DNA from: Flaviflagellibacter sp963786225
Lineage (GTDB): Bacteria; Pseudomonadota; Alphaproteobacteria; Rhizobiales; Methylopilaceae
Reading direction: 5' to 3'
DNA: 64,000 bases
Assembly: GCA_963786225.1 (NCBI GenBank)
Contig: CAWAYQ010000009.1
Span: 62,001 to 126,000 of the forward strand
This document shows positions 8,042-16,780 of this stretch, in pieces. How positions within the stretch are numbered: position 1 is the stretch's first letter; each line of letters starts with the position of its first letter. A model generated the notes under the pieces. It worked only from the letters and a program-made list of their open reading frames with translations. It was not told the DNA's origin and ran no database searches. The position numbers were made by a program, and so were the translations under genes.

Positions 8042-10720
8042 CTAGGCGACGAGACTTCTCAGGACGTACTGCAGGATCCCGCCGTGTCGGTAGTATTCCA
8101 GCTCGTCGAGGGTATCGATCCGGCAGATCAGCGGCACCTTCTTCACCTCCCCTGACGGGAACGTGATCTCGGCGATGAGCGTCTTGCGGACGGACAGGTC
8201 CTCGGCAATGCCGTGGATCGTGACCGTCTCCACGCCCGTGAGCCCGAGGGTCTTCCACGTCGTCCCCGCCTCGAAGACGAGCGGCACGACGCCCATGCCG
8301 ATCAGGTTCGAGCGGTGAATGCGCTCGAAGCTTTCGGTGATGACGGCGCGGATCCCGAGAAGGGCCGTACCCTTCGCCGCCCAGTCGCGCGACGAACCGG
8401 TGCCGTATTCCTTGCCCGCGAAGACGACGAGCGGAACGCCCTCCTGCTTGTAGAGCATGGCGGCCGTGTACATCGGCATCTGCGTGCCGTCGGGATAATG
8501 CGCGGTAACGCCGCCTTCGACGCCCGGCACGACCTGGTTCTTGATGCGGATATTGGCGAACGTGCCGCGCATCATGACCTGGTGATTGCCACGCCGCGTG
8601 CCGTACTGGTTGAAGTCGGCCGGCCGGACCTGATGGTCGCGCAGATATTCGCCGGCGGGGCTTGCTTCCTTGATCGAACCGGCCGGCGAGATGTGATCGG
8701 TCGTGATGGAGTCGAGGAGCAGGCTGAGAATGCGCGCATTGTCGATGTCCGTCAGGGCCTCGGGGTTGCGCGTCATGCCTTCGAAATAGGGCGGGTTCTG
8801 CACATAGGTGGAACGGTCGTCCCACTCATAGGTGACGCCCTTCGACACCGAAATGTTCTGCCATTTCGCGTCGCCCTTGAACACGTCCGCGTAGCGCGTG
8901 GCGAAGACCTGCTTCGTCACGTTGGCGCGGATGTATTCGGCGACTTCCTGCGTGCTCGGCCAGATGTCCTTCAGGTAGACCGGCTTGCCGTCCGACCCGG
9001 TGCCGAGCGGCTCGGTCGCGATATTGACCTGCAGCGAGCCCGCCAGCGCAAAGGCGACGACGAGCGGCGGCGATGCGAGATAGTTGGCGCGCACGTCCGG
9101 ATTGACGCGGCCCTCGAAATTGCGATTGCCCGAGAGGACGGCCGCAGCCACGAGGTCGTTCTTGTTGATCGTAGCCGAGATTTCTTCCGCCAGCGGACCA
9201 GAATTGCCGATGCAGGTCGTGCAGCCGAAACCGACGAGGTTGAAGCCAAGCGCGTCCAGATCCTTCTGCAGTCCCGACGTCTTGAAATACTCCGCAACGA
9301 CCTGGCTTCCCGGCGCGAGCGATGTCTTTACCCAGGGCTTGGACTTCAGGCCCTTGGCGACCGCGTTCCGCGCAAGCAGACCCGCGGCGATCATCACGCT
9401 CGGATTGGAGGTGTTGGTGCACGAGGTGATCGCGGCGATGACGACGTCGCCATGGCCGAGGTCGAAGTCTTCACCCTCGACCGGGAAGCGCGCACCGAGG
9501 CCATCCTTCTTGCCGAACTCGCCGGTCATGGACTGGGCGAAAGCGGGCTTGGCCTGGGACAGGAGCACACGGTCCTGCGGACGCTTCGGTCCCGCGAGCG
9601 ACGGCTCGACGGATCCGAGATCGAGTTCGAGCACTTCCGTGAACACGGGCTCTTCGCCGTCCGGCGTCCAGAACATGCCCTGCGCCTTGTGATATTCCTC
9701 AACGAGAGCCGTCGGGCGGCCCGTCTCGTCGAGATAGCGCAAGGTTTCCTTGTCGACCGGGAAGAAGCCGCAGGTCGCACCGTATTCCGGCGCCATATTG
9801 CCGATGGTGGCGCGGTCTTCCAGAGCCAGATTGCCGAGGCCGGGGCCGAAATATTCGACGAACTTGCCGACGACGCCCTTCTTGCGCAGCATCTCGGTCA
9901 CGGTCAGGACGAGGTCGGTCGCGGTGACGCCCTCGCGCAGCCGTCCGGTGAAACGGAACCCGATCACTTCCGGGATCAGCATGGAGAGCGGCTGGCCGAG
10001 CATCGCGGCTTCCGCCTCGATGCCGCCGACGCCCCAGGCGAGGACGGACAGGCCGTTGACCATGGTCGTGTGGCTGTCGGTGCCGACAGCCGTATCGAAA
10101 TAGGCGAACTCTTCGGCGCCCTGTTTCGCGGTCCAGACGGTCTGCGACAGGAATTCGAGATTGACCTGGTGGCAGATGCCGGTGCCCGGAGGCACGACGC
10201 GGAAATTGTCGAACGAGCCCTGCGCCCATTTCATGAAGCGGTAGCGCTCGCCGTTGCGCTCATATTCCCGGTCGACGTTCTGCGCCAAGGACGTCGGGGT
10301 GCCGAATTCGTCGACGATGACCGAATGGTCGATTACGAGATCGACCGGGATGAGCGGGTTGATGCGCTTCGGATCGCCGCCGAGCGCGACCATGGCGTCA
10401 CGCATCGCGGCAAGATCGACCACGGCCGGAACGCCGGTGAAGTCCTGCAGCAGGATACGGGCGGGGCGGAAAGCGATCTCCTTCGTGGAAACCCGTTCCT
10501 TCATCCATTCCGCCATCGCGCGGATGTCGTCGGCTTTGACCGTCCGGCCATCCTCGAAGCGCAGCAGGTTCTCCAGCAGCACTTTCAACGAGACGGGAAG
10601 ACGGGAAATTCCGGAAAGACCGTTTTTCTCGGCCTCGATCAAACTGTAGTAGGTGTAGGTCTTGCCGCCGGCGGTGAGCGTCTTGCGGCTTTTGAAACTG
10701 TTGAGGGAAGACGTGTTCAC
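8042..10720 (-). CDS. acnA: Aconitate hydratase A
   Basis: TCA-cycle enzyme interconverting citrate and isocitrate through a [4Fe-4S] cluster, 892 residues, full length for AcnA/IRP-type aconitases. The cluster cysteines are seen in AITSCTNTSNP (about residue 430) and GFGCTTCIGNSG (about 496-507). Conserved substrate-site blocks include VGTDSHTTMVNGLSVLAWGVGG, SGNRNFEGRVNP and the C-terminal swivel-domain motif GKEYGTGSSRDWAAKG. The protein begins MNTSSLNSFKSRKTL at ATG 10720. It is divergent from the ccm cluster; about 200 bp separate the starts and should hold both promoters. Stand-alone acnA beside ccmA is a common arrangement in Hyphomicrobiales. No frame problems seen. Confidence 0.98.
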   Translation of the reverse strand: MNTSSLNSFKSRKTLTAGGKTYTYYSLIEAEKNGLSGISRLPVSLKVLLENLLRFEDGRTVKADDIRAMAEWMKERVSTKEIAFRPARILLQDFTGVPAVVDLAAMRDAMVALGGDPKRINPLIPVDLVIDHSVIVDEFGTPTSLAQNVDREYERNGERYRFMKWAQGSFDNFRVVPPGTGICHQVNLEFLSQTVWTAKQGAEEFAYFDTAVGTDSHTTMVNGLSVLAWGVGGIEAEAAMLGQPLSMLIPEVIGFRFTGRLREGVTATDLVLTVTEMLRKKGVVGKFVEYFGPGLGNLALEDRATIGNMAPEYGATCGFFPVDKETLRYLDETGRPTALVEEYHKAQGMFWTPDGEEPVFTEVLELDLGSVEPSLAGPKRPQDRVLLSQAKPAFAQSMTGEFGKKDGLGARFPVEGEDFDLGHGDVVIAAITSCTNTSNPSVMIAAGLLARNAVAKGLKSKPWVKTSLAPGSQVVAEYFKTSGLQKDLDALGFNLVGFGCTTCIGNSGPLAEEISATINKNDLVAAAVLSGNRNFEGRVNPDVRANYLASPPLVVAFALAGSLQVNIATEPLGTGSDGKPVYLKDIWPSTQEVAEYIRANVTKQVFATRYADVFKGDAKWQNISVSKGVTYEWDDRSTYVQNPPYFEGMTRNPEALTDIDNARILSLLLDSITTDHISPAGSIKEASPAGEYLRDHQVRPADFNQYGTRRGNHQVMMRGTFANIRIKNQVVPGVEGGVTAHYPDGTQMPMYTAAMLYKQEGVPLVVFAGKEYGTGSSRDWAAKGTALLGIRAVITESFERIHRSNLIGMGVVPLVFEAGTTWKTLGLTGVETVTIHGIAEDLSVRKTLIAEITFPSGEVKKVPLICRIDTLDELEYYRHGGILQYVLRSLVA

Positions 10721-10918
10721 GAGTGCTGATCCTTATACCAGACACTCGGCGGGAGCGTGTGCACTCCGAGCCGGCCGCGCGCGCCCGAAGAGCGCACGAA
10801 GCCATCCCTCTCCAGAGGGGTACGTCGAGCCATGCGACACTATAGAAGCAAGGTTCGAAGCATTCCAGACAGGAAGCGCCGGTTTCAACTCCGTCTTTCG
10901 TTGCCGGGGCACCTTCGC

Positions 10919-11524
10919 GTGCGCCTGAACGCCGAGAATCTTCGGGTCGAACGTGGGGGCCGCACCGTGCTCAACGGGCTCGGCTTCACGCTGGATGCAG
11001 GCGAGGCGCTCGCCGTGACGGGACCCAACGGCGCCGGAAAATCCACTTTGCTGCGCGCTTTGGCGGGACTTCTCCCCCTCGCCTCGGGAAAGATCCACGT
11101 CTCGGGCGGCGATCCCGAGCGGTCACTCGCCGAGGACATGCACATTCTGGGGCACGCCGACGGCGTGAAGAACCCCCTGACGGCCGCCGAGAACGTCGCT
11201 TTCTGGGCGGATTTTCTCGACGGCGACCTGGGCGCGGTCGCGACCGCGCTCGACGCCGTTGGCCTTGCGCATGCGGCGGAGCTGCCCGCCGCTTTTCTCT
11301 CCGCCGGCCAGAAGCGCCGTCTTGCCCTGACCCGCCTGATCGTCGCCCGCCGCGATGTCTGGCTCCTCGACGAGCCCGCGACTGCGCTCGACACAGACGG
11401 CCTCTCCCGGCTCGACGCCCTGGTCGAGATTCACCGCGCCGACGGGGGCATGGTGGTCGCCGCAACCCATGCCGATCTCGGCTGGCCCGGGCTGAAACGC
11501 ATGGTTCTGGGGAGCGCCGTATGA
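10919..11524 (+). CDS. ccmA: Heme exporter ATP-binding protein CcmA
   Basis: ATPase of the CcmABCD complex, which releases holo-CcmE during cytochrome c maturation. It is 201 residues long, starting at GTG 10919 (VRLNAENLRVERGG, the usual CcmA beginning). It contains Walker A GPNGAGKST, signature LSAGQKRRLALTR and Walker B VWLLDEPAT. The frame is open about 160 bp further upstream, but this part has no family similarity that I can see. It overlaps ccmB by 4 nt (ATGA), and ccmB, ccmC, ccmD and ccmG follow with similar overlaps, so all five should be translated from one message. ccmE, ccmF and ccmH are not in this window, in keeping with the split ccm/cyc arrangement in this order. Confidence 0.95.
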   Translation: MRLNAENLRVERGGRTVLNGLGFTLDAGEALAVTGPNGAGKSTLLRALAGLLPLASGKIHVSGGDPERSLAEDMHILGHADGVKNPLTAAENVAFWADFLDGDLGAVATALDAVGLAHAAELPAAFLSAGQKRRLALTRLIVARRDVWLLDEPATALDTDGLSRLDALVEIHRADGGMVVAATHADLGWPGLKRMVLGSAV

Positions 11525-12189
11525 ACCGCGCTTTGGTCGCCCTTGTCCGCCGCGACTTCCGGCTCGCTGTGCGCTCCGGTGGCGGCTTCGGCCTGCCGCT
11601 GGTCTTTTTCCTGTCCGTCGTGGCGGTGACGCCGTTCGCGGTGGGACCGGATCAGATCCTTCTCGCCCGGATCGGCGCGGCCATTCTCTGGATCGGCGCC
11701 TTGCTCGCGACCCTGATCGGCCTCGACCGCCTGTTCGGCGCCGACGCCGAGGACGGCAGTCTCGATCTCCTTTTCGCCACGCCTGCGCCGCTTGCCCTGA
11801 TCGTGCTCGCGAAAGCTTCGGCCCACTGGATCGTGACCGGGCTGCCGCTCGCCGCCAGCGCGCCCTTGCTCGGCCTGATGCTCAACCTCCCACCCTCGGC
11901 GCTGGGCGCGGTCGCGCTGACGCTTCTCGTCGGCACGCCTGCGCTGACGCTGCTCGGCACGATCGGTGCGGCGCTCACGGTGGGCCTCCGGCGCGGCGGC
12001 CTCCTGCTTCCCGTTCTCGTCCTGCCGATGACGGTGCCGGTGCTGATTTTCGGCGTCTCGGCCACCAATGCGCTTGTTGCCGGAGCGAATGCGGGCGCAC
12101 CGTTCGCCCTGCTCGCCGCCGTCACGCTTGCCAGCCTCGTTTTGGCCCCGCTTGCCGCCGCGGCGGCCCTCAGAGGCGCGCAGTCGTGA
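11521..12189 (+). CDS. ccmB: Heme exporter protein CcmB
   Basis: Inner-membrane permease subunit of the CcmABCD complex, 222 residues with about six hydrophobic segments. Conserved CcmB features include the opening LVRRDFRLAVRSGGG, LFGADAEDGSLDLLF in the first cytoplasmic loop (about residues 73-87), LIGLDRLF before it, and GTIGAALTVGLRRGGLLLPVLVLPMTVPVLIF, the family's central helix pair. It starts with ATG overlapping the ccmA stop (ATGA) and ends with a GTGA overlap into ccmC. It works with CcmA (ATPase), CcmC (heme handling) and CcmD. Confidence 0.95.
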   Translation: MNRALVALVRRDFRLAVRSGGGFGLPLVFFLSVVAVTPFAVGPDQILLARIGAAILWIGALLATLIGLDRLFGADAEDGSLDLLFATPAPLALIVLAKASAHWIVTGLPLAASAPLLGLMLNLPPSALGAVALTLLVGTPALTLLGTIGAALTVGLRRGGLLLPVLVLPMTVPVLIFGVSATNALVAGANAGAPFALLAAVTLASLVLAPLAAAAALRGAQS

Positions 12190-12962
12190 CCGGCGCGAAG
12201 TTGCCAGCCAAACGAAGCGGGGCTACATCGCGCCCGATGATCGCGCTCGCGAACCCCGCCCGCTTCACCGTCGTGACTTCCCGCGTCCTGCCCTGGCTTG
12301 CCGCGCTGACGGCGGCCCTGATCGCCGTGGGCATGTGGCAGGCCTTCTTCGTCTCCCCCGCCGATTACCAGCAGGGCGAAACCGTGCGCATCATGTTCGT
12401 CCATGTGCCCGCCGCCTGGCTTTCGATGTTCGGCTGGACCGTGATGTCCGTCGCGAGCCTCGGGGTCCTCGTCTGGCGGCATCCCCTGGCCGACGTCGCG
12501 GCGCAGGCCGCCGCTCCGCTCGGCGCGGCGTTCACCCTGATCGCGCTCGTCACCGGATCGCTGTGGGGACGGCCGATGTGGGGCACGTGGTGGGAATGGG
12601 ATGCGCGGCTGACCTCCGTCCTCGTTCTCTTCCTGATGTATCTCGGCGTGATCGCGCTTCGGGCCGCGCTCGACGAGCCGTCGCGCGCCGCGCGCCTCGT
12701 CGCGATCCTGACGCTTGTCGGCTTCGTCAACATCCCGATCGTCAAGTTTTCCGTCGACTGGTGGAACACGCTGCACCAGCCGGCCTCGGTGTTCCGCGTG
12801 GACGGCCCGACGATCGACCCGTCCATCCTGATCCCGCTCCTCGTCAACGCGTTCGCCTTCACGCTCCTGTTCGTGACGCTTCATCTGCTGCTGATGCGGA
12901 CCGAACTGATCCGGCGCCGGTTGCGGGGCTTGCGCCTGCGCGCCGCGGAGGCACGCGGATGA
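12186..12962 (+). CDS. ccmC: Heme exporter protein CcmC
   Basis: Membrane protein that binds heme at a periplasmic WWD domain and passes it to CcmE. Up to 258 residues with six membrane segments. The tryptophan-rich motif is seen as WGTWWEWDARLTSVLVL near residues 136-152, and the axial histidines are in FVHVPAAW (near 79) and WWNTLHQPASV (near 200). Two starts are possible. GTG 12186 overlaps the ccmB stop (GTGA) and has AGAGG seven nt upstream. ATG 12237 gives MIALANPARF, closer to the usual family N-terminus. I kept the first because of its coupling and SD. ccmD overlaps the end by ATGA. Confidence 0.93.
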   Translation: MTGAKLPAKRSGATSRPMIALANPARFTVVTSRVLPWLAALTAALIAVGMWQAFFVSPADYQQGETVRIMFVHVPAAWLSMFGWTVMSVASLGVLVWRHPLADVAAQAAAPLGAAFTLIALVTGSLWGRPMWGTWWEWDARLTSVLVLFLMYLGVIALRAALDEPSRAARLVAILTLVGFVNIPIVKFSVDWWNTLHQPASVFRVDGPTIDPSILIPLLVNAFAFTLLFVTLHLLLMRTELIRRRLRGLRLRAAEARG

Positions 12963-13105
12963 GCGGGCATGTGGGGTTCATCGCCGCCGCTTACGGGTTC
13001 ACCGCGCTCGTCGTCGCGACGCTCGTCGTGTGGAGCCTTGCCGAATACCGGGCGCAGAGCCGCGCTCTGGCCGAGCTTGAAGCCCGGCTCGGACGGAGCG
13101 AGTGA
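12959..13105 (+). CDS. ccmD: Heme exporter protein CcmD
   Basis: Very small (48 residues) single-span membrane protein that completes the CcmABCD complex and aids release of holo-CcmE. The sequence begins MSGHVGFIAAAYG and has one hydrophobic helix (residues about 6-27), then a charged cytoplasmic tail with AEYRAQSRALAELEAR, the CcmD pattern. Start ATG 12959 overlaps the ccmC stop (ATGA); its stop TGA overlaps the ATG of ccmG by one base. Position and size make the call secure despite the short length. Confidence 0.92.
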   Translation: MSGHVGFIAAAYGFTALVVATLVVWSLAEYRAQSRALAELEARLGRSE

Positions 13106-13683
13106 TGCGCCGCATCAGTGTCCTCATTCCGCTGATCCTGTTCGCCGCATTGGTCGCCCTGTTCTATGCGCGTCTTTACGCCGGCGACCCATCGGAGCTT
13201 CCCTCCGCACTGATCGGCCGCGAAGCCCCCGATTTTTCGCTGCCGCCCCTCGCCGGACTGACGCATGCCGACGGCTCACCCGTGCCGGGCCTGTCCCGCG
13301 CCGATCTCGGCCAGGGCCGGGTCACGGTCGTGAATGTCTGGGCGTCGTGGTGCGCGCCCTGCCGTCAGGAGCATGAGTTCCTCGAAAAGCTCGCCGCGAT
13401 GAACCGTGTCCGCCTTGTCGGCATCGCCTACAAGGACGAGCCGGGGAATTCGCTCGGCTTCCTGAAAGAAATGGGCAACCCATTCGAGGCGATCGGCATG
13501 GACGAGAAGGGCCGCGCCGCGATCGACTGGGGCGTCTACGGCGTGCCGGAAACCTTCGTGATCGGGAAGGACGGCCGCATCGCCTACAAACATATCGGCC
13601 CGCTGACGGAAGCCTCGCTCGCGGATGTGCTTTTGCCGGAGATCGAAAAGGCAGAGCGCGGGACGGCTGCGGCGAGCTTGTAG
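13105..13683 (+). CDS. ccmG: Thiol:disulfide interchange protein CcmG/DsbE
   Basis: Membrane-anchored periplasmic thioredoxin that keeps apocytochrome c CXXCH cysteines (or CcmH) reduced. 192 residues: an N-terminal anchor (about residues 5-23), then a thioredoxin fold with active site WASWCAPCRQE, the conserved GIAYKDEPGNSLGFLKEMGNPF and the cis-proline segment YGVPETFVIG. The start is ATG 13105, overlapping the ccmD stop; a GTG one codon earlier is equally coupled. It is the last gene of the ccm run. Repeat copy B follows immediately and can act as a transcription barrier against the convergent ispZ gene. Confidence 0.95.
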   Translation: MRRISVLIPLILFAALVALFYARLYAGDPSELPSALIGREAPDFSLPPLAGLTHADGSPVPGLSRADLGQGRVTVVNVWASWCAPCRQEHEFLEKLAAMNRVRLVGIAYKDEPGNSLGFLKEMGNPFEAIGMDEKGRAAIDWGVYGVPETFVIGKDGRIAYKHIGPLTEASLADVLLPEIEKAERGTAAASL

Positions 13684-13684
13684 G

Positions 13685-13839
13685 GCACCCTCCCTCCCCC
13701 CTGTGGGGAGGGCCGAGTCGCGCGAAGCGCGAACCGGGGTGGGGGTATCCCACTCTCCGCGTTTGCAAACATTACCGCCATCACCCCACTCCGCTCGGCC
13801 TTTGGCCGAGTCGGCCCTCCCCATTCAGGGGAGGGAGAG
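13685..13839. repeat. Intergenic palindromic repeat, copy B
   Basis: Fills the gap between the convergent ends of ccmG and ispZ (2-3 bp to each stop). The left terminal hairpin is CCCTCCCCC-ctgt-GGGGAGGG and the right one CCCTCCCC-attca-GGGGAGGG. The inner arms are CGGGGTGGGGGTAT and ATCACCCCACTCCGCTCGGCC. The location suggests use as a bidirectional terminator or mRNA-stabilising structure. Confidence 0.88.
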
Positions 13840-13842
13840 GGC

Positions 13843-14433
13843 TCACTTCGAAGCGGGCGTCTTCACTTCGTATTTCTGCAGCAGCGGGAACTGGCAGAGC
13901 GCGAACAGGAAGGTCAGCGGCATCGTGCCCCAGACCTTGAAGGCGACCCAGAAATCGGTCGAAAAGTTGCGCCAGATCACTTCGTTCAGGATTGCCAGCG
14001 CGAAGAAGAAAATGCCCCAACGCAGGGTCAGCTTCCTCCAGCCTTCGGGCGTGAGATTGAACGCCGCCTCGAACACGACCGCGAGAAGCGACTTTCCGAA
14101 CAACAGGCCGCCCAGCAGAACCACGCCGAACAATGTATTCACGATGGTCGGCTTCAGCTTGATGAACAGCTCGTCCTGGAGATAGAGCGTCAGCCCGCCG
14201 AAGATCAGCACGACGACGCCCGTCACCAGCGGCATGATCGGAAGGCGGCGGATAAGGAGCCACGATACGATCAGGGACAACGCCGTCGCCACCATGAACA
14301 GCCCGGTGCCCCAGAATAACCCGGCACGGGAGTTCGTGACGAAGAAGACGATCAGCGGGCCGATTTCGAGCGCGAATTTCAGCCAGGGGTTCAGCTGCTT
14401 CGGAGGGGAGTCGGCGGTGGTTTTGATGTTCAT
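13843..14433 (-). CDS. ispZ: Inner membrane-spanning protein YciB / intracellular septation protein A
   Basis: Membrane protein of the YciB/IspZ (septation protein A) family, implicated in envelope integrity and normal cell division. 196 residues from ATG 14433, with about five membrane helices. Family features include LKFALEIGPLIVFFVTNS at the start, LTLYLQDELFIKLKPTIVNTLFG (about 84-106), and the C-terminal LRWGIFFFALAILNEVIWRNFSTDFWVAFKVWG. A longer reading to 14493 overlaps the ftsY end and adds 20 unrelated residues, so I chose ATG 14433. It lies 19 bp downstream of ftsY in the dapF-mtaB-ftsY-ispZ order typical of Hyphomicrobiales. Confidence 0.94.
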   Translation of the reverse strand: MNIKTTADSPPKQLNPWLKFALEIGPLIVFFVTNSRAGLFWGTGLFMVATALSLIVSWLLIRRLPIMPLVTGVVVLIFGGLTLYLQDELFIKLKPTIVNTLFGVVLLGGLLFGKSLLAVVFEAAFNLTPEGWRKLTLRWGIFFFALAILNEVIWRNFSTDFWVAFKVWGTMPLTFLFALCQFPLLQKYEVKTPASK

Positions 14434-14452
14434 GTCCTGATCCAGACCAATT

Positions 14453-15529
14453 CTATTCCAGGCCGACAAGGGCGCGGGAGAAATCCCCCGCATTGAAAGG
14501 TTCGAGGTCGTTCACGCCCTCGCCCACGCCGATGAAATGTATGGGCAGGCCGAACTTCTCGGCGACCGCGACAAGAATGCCGCCGCGCGCGGTGCCGTCG
14601 AGCTTTGTCATCACGAGACCGGTGATTCCGGCCGTCTTCTGGAACAGCTCGACCTGGCTGAGCGCGTTCTGGCCGACCGTCGCGTCAAGCACAAGAAGCG
14701 CCGCATGCGGCGCACCGGCATCGACCTTCTTGATGACGCGCGTGATCTTTTCGAGTTCCTGCATCAGTTCGGCGCGGTTCTGCAGGCGGCCCGCGGTGTC
14801 GACCAGAAGAACGTCCACATTCGCCGCGCGGGCCTTCTCGACCGCCTCGTAAGCGAGGCCCGACGCATCGGCGCCGATCTCCTTCCTTACGATGGCGGTG
14901 CCCGTCCGCTCGGCCCAGACCGCAAGCTGCTCGACGGCCGCGGCGCGGAATGTGTCGCCGGCGGCGAGCATCACGGTCTTGCCTTCGTCCTTGAACTTCT
15001 GCGCGAGCTTGCCGATCGTGGTCGTCTTGCCCGATCCGTTGACGCCGGCCATCAGGATCACGAACGGCTTCGTACCCGCATCGATGACGAGCGGCTTCGC
15101 GACCGGCAGAAGCGCCCGCTCGACCTCTCCCGCCACGACTTTCCGTACGCCGTCTTCATCCATGCCGCGCTCATGGCGCCGGCGGCCGACTTCCTCGGTG
15201 ATGCGGACGGCGGTGTCGAGGCCGAGATCGGCCTGGATCAGCAGATCTTCGAGTTCGTCGAGCGTTGCGGAATCGAATTTGGATTTTGTGAAGAGATCGG
15301 AAATGCCCGAGCCGAGTTTTTCCGACGTCCGCGCCAGGCCCTTGCGCAGCCGCGCGAAGAAACCGCCCGCCTCCCGCGGCACCTCGACCTCGGGCGCGAG
15401 CGCCTCCGATTCGTCTTCTTCCACTCCCGGACGGAAGATCACGGGTTTATCGGGCGCGGTCTCGGGCTCTTTCGGGGGCTTGGCGCCGAACATGCGACCG
15501 AAAAGACCGGGTTTCTTATCGTCCGTCAT
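14453..15529 (-). CDS. ftsY: Signal recognition particle receptor FtsY
   Basis: SRP receptor GTPase that docks Ffh-bound ribosomes at the inner membrane; its partner Ffh is encoded at 20147. About 358 residues: an acidic N-terminal A region (rich in Glu/Pro, about residues 1-50), an NG domain from about 60, G1 loop GVNGSGKTTTIGKLAQKF, DTFRAAAVEQL, G3 DTAGRLQNRAELMQEL, G4 TKLDGTARGG and the C-terminal GVGEGVNDLEPFNA. The ATG at 15529 overlaps the mtaB stop by one base (TGATG); a GTG one codon upstream is also possible. The cluster therefore couples DapF, MtaB and FtsY translation. Confidence 0.97.
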   Translation of the reverse strand: MTDDKKPGLFGRMFGAKPPKEPETAPDKPVIFRPGVEEDESEALAPEVEVPREAGGFFARLRKGLARTSEKLGSGISDLFTKSKFDSATLDELEDLLIQADLGLDTAVRITEEVGRRRHERGMDEDGVRKVVAGEVERALLPVAKPLVIDAGTKPFVILMAGVNGSGKTTTIGKLAQKFKDEGKTVMLAAGDTFRAAAVEQLAVWAERTGTAIVRKEIGADASGLAYEAVEKARAANVDVLLVDTAGRLQNRAELMQELEKITRVIKKVDAGAPHAALLVLDATVGQNALSQVELFQKTAGITGLVMTKLDGTARGGILVAVAEKFGLPIHFIGVGEGVNDLEPFNAGDFSRALVGLE

Positions 15530-16780
15530 CACGCCGCCAGAAGCTTTCCGCCGTCATGACCGGCAATGGTGACGGGAACGATCGCGCCGGTTTCGGCGGG
15601 CCGCGCGAACTTTACCAGTGCGAAGCCTTCGGTGCGGCCCGTCCCTGGATTTTCGACGAGCGCCATGCGGCGGCGGCCGATCTCGCCGGAGAGGTGGCGA
15701 TGCAAGGCCTCATCCCCGCGCACGCGCAAAAGCCGCGCGCGCTCTTTCGCAATCTCGCGGCCGGTCTGCGGCATGCGGGCGGCGGGCGTGCCGGGACGCG
15801 GCGAGAATGGAAAGACGTGAAGATGCGTGAGGCCGCATTCGCCGACGAGATCGAGCGTGTTGCGAAACTGGTTTTCGGTTTCGGTCGGAAAGCCGGTAAT
15901 GAAGTCGGCCCCGAACACCATGTCCGGACGCGAGCGCCGGACATCCGCGCAGAAACGGATGGCGTCCCCCCGCAAATGGCGGCGCTTCATGCGCTTGAGG
16001 ATCATGTCGTCGCCAGACTGCAGCGAAATGTGCAGATGCGGCATCAGCCGTTCTTCCTCGGCAATCGCGATCATCAGATCGGCATCGGCTTCAACGGCGT
16101 CGATGGACGAAATGCGCAGGCGCGGAAGTTCGGGAACGAGTTTCAGGATCGTGCGGACAAGCGTGCCGAGCGCGGGGCGGCCGGGAAGATCGGCGCCGTA
16201 ACTCGTGAGATCGACGCCGGTCAGCACGATCTCGCGGCATCCGTTCTCGACGAGACGGCGCACCTGCTCGACTACCGCACCCATCGCGACCGAGCGCGAG
16301 GGTCCGCGTCCGAACGGAATGATGCAGAAGGTGCAGCGGTGATCGCAGCCGTTCTGCACCTGGACGAAGGCGCGGGCCATACCCTGCATTCCGTCGATGA
16401 GATGCAAAGCCGTTTCCTTCACCGACATGATGTCGTCGACGCGCACGCGCTCCACGTCGTCCGAGACCGAACTCGGCCGGCGCCCAGCTTTCGGCCTTCA
16501 TCTTTTCCGAATTGCCGAGAACCTGCGTCACTTCCTTCATGGCCGCAAACATGTCCGGCTCGACTTGCGCCGCGCAGCCCGTGACCACGATGTCGGAGCG
16601 GGGATTGAGGCGGCGCAGCTTGCGGATCGTCTGGCGCGCCTGCGCGGTTGCTTCCGCGGTCACGGCGCATGTATTGACGATGATGAGGTTCTCGCGTCCG
16701 GCCGCGACGGCCGCCATGCGGATCGCCTCCGATTCGTTTGCGTTCAGCCGGCAGCCGAAGGTGACGACCTCGACGCTCAT
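15529..16780 (-). pseudogene. mtaB: tRNA t6A37 methylthiotransferase MtaB, split by one frameshift
   Basis: Radical-SAM/[4Fe-4S] enzyme that converts t6A37 to ms2t6A37 in tRNA. The N-terminal part (MSVEVVTFGCRLNANESEAI, with NTCAVTAEATAQARQTIRKL) is in one frame. The rest, from about ERVRVDDIMSVKE, lies in another; this holds the radical SAM motif CDHRCTFCIIPFGRG and the C-terminal TRAM domain. The switch lies at about 16458-16466: the total length is one base more than a multiple of three, so deleting one base restores a continuous protein of about 416 residues. Both halves keep all conserved residues and normal codon use, so a sequencing error is as likely as a recent mutation. Start ATG overlaps the dapF stop (ATGA). 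Confidence 0.9.

Noticed and set aside
8213..10729. An 838-codon open frame antisense to aconitase
   Set aside because: Shadow frame caused by strong GC bias at third codon positions; charged low-complexity translation with no motifs.
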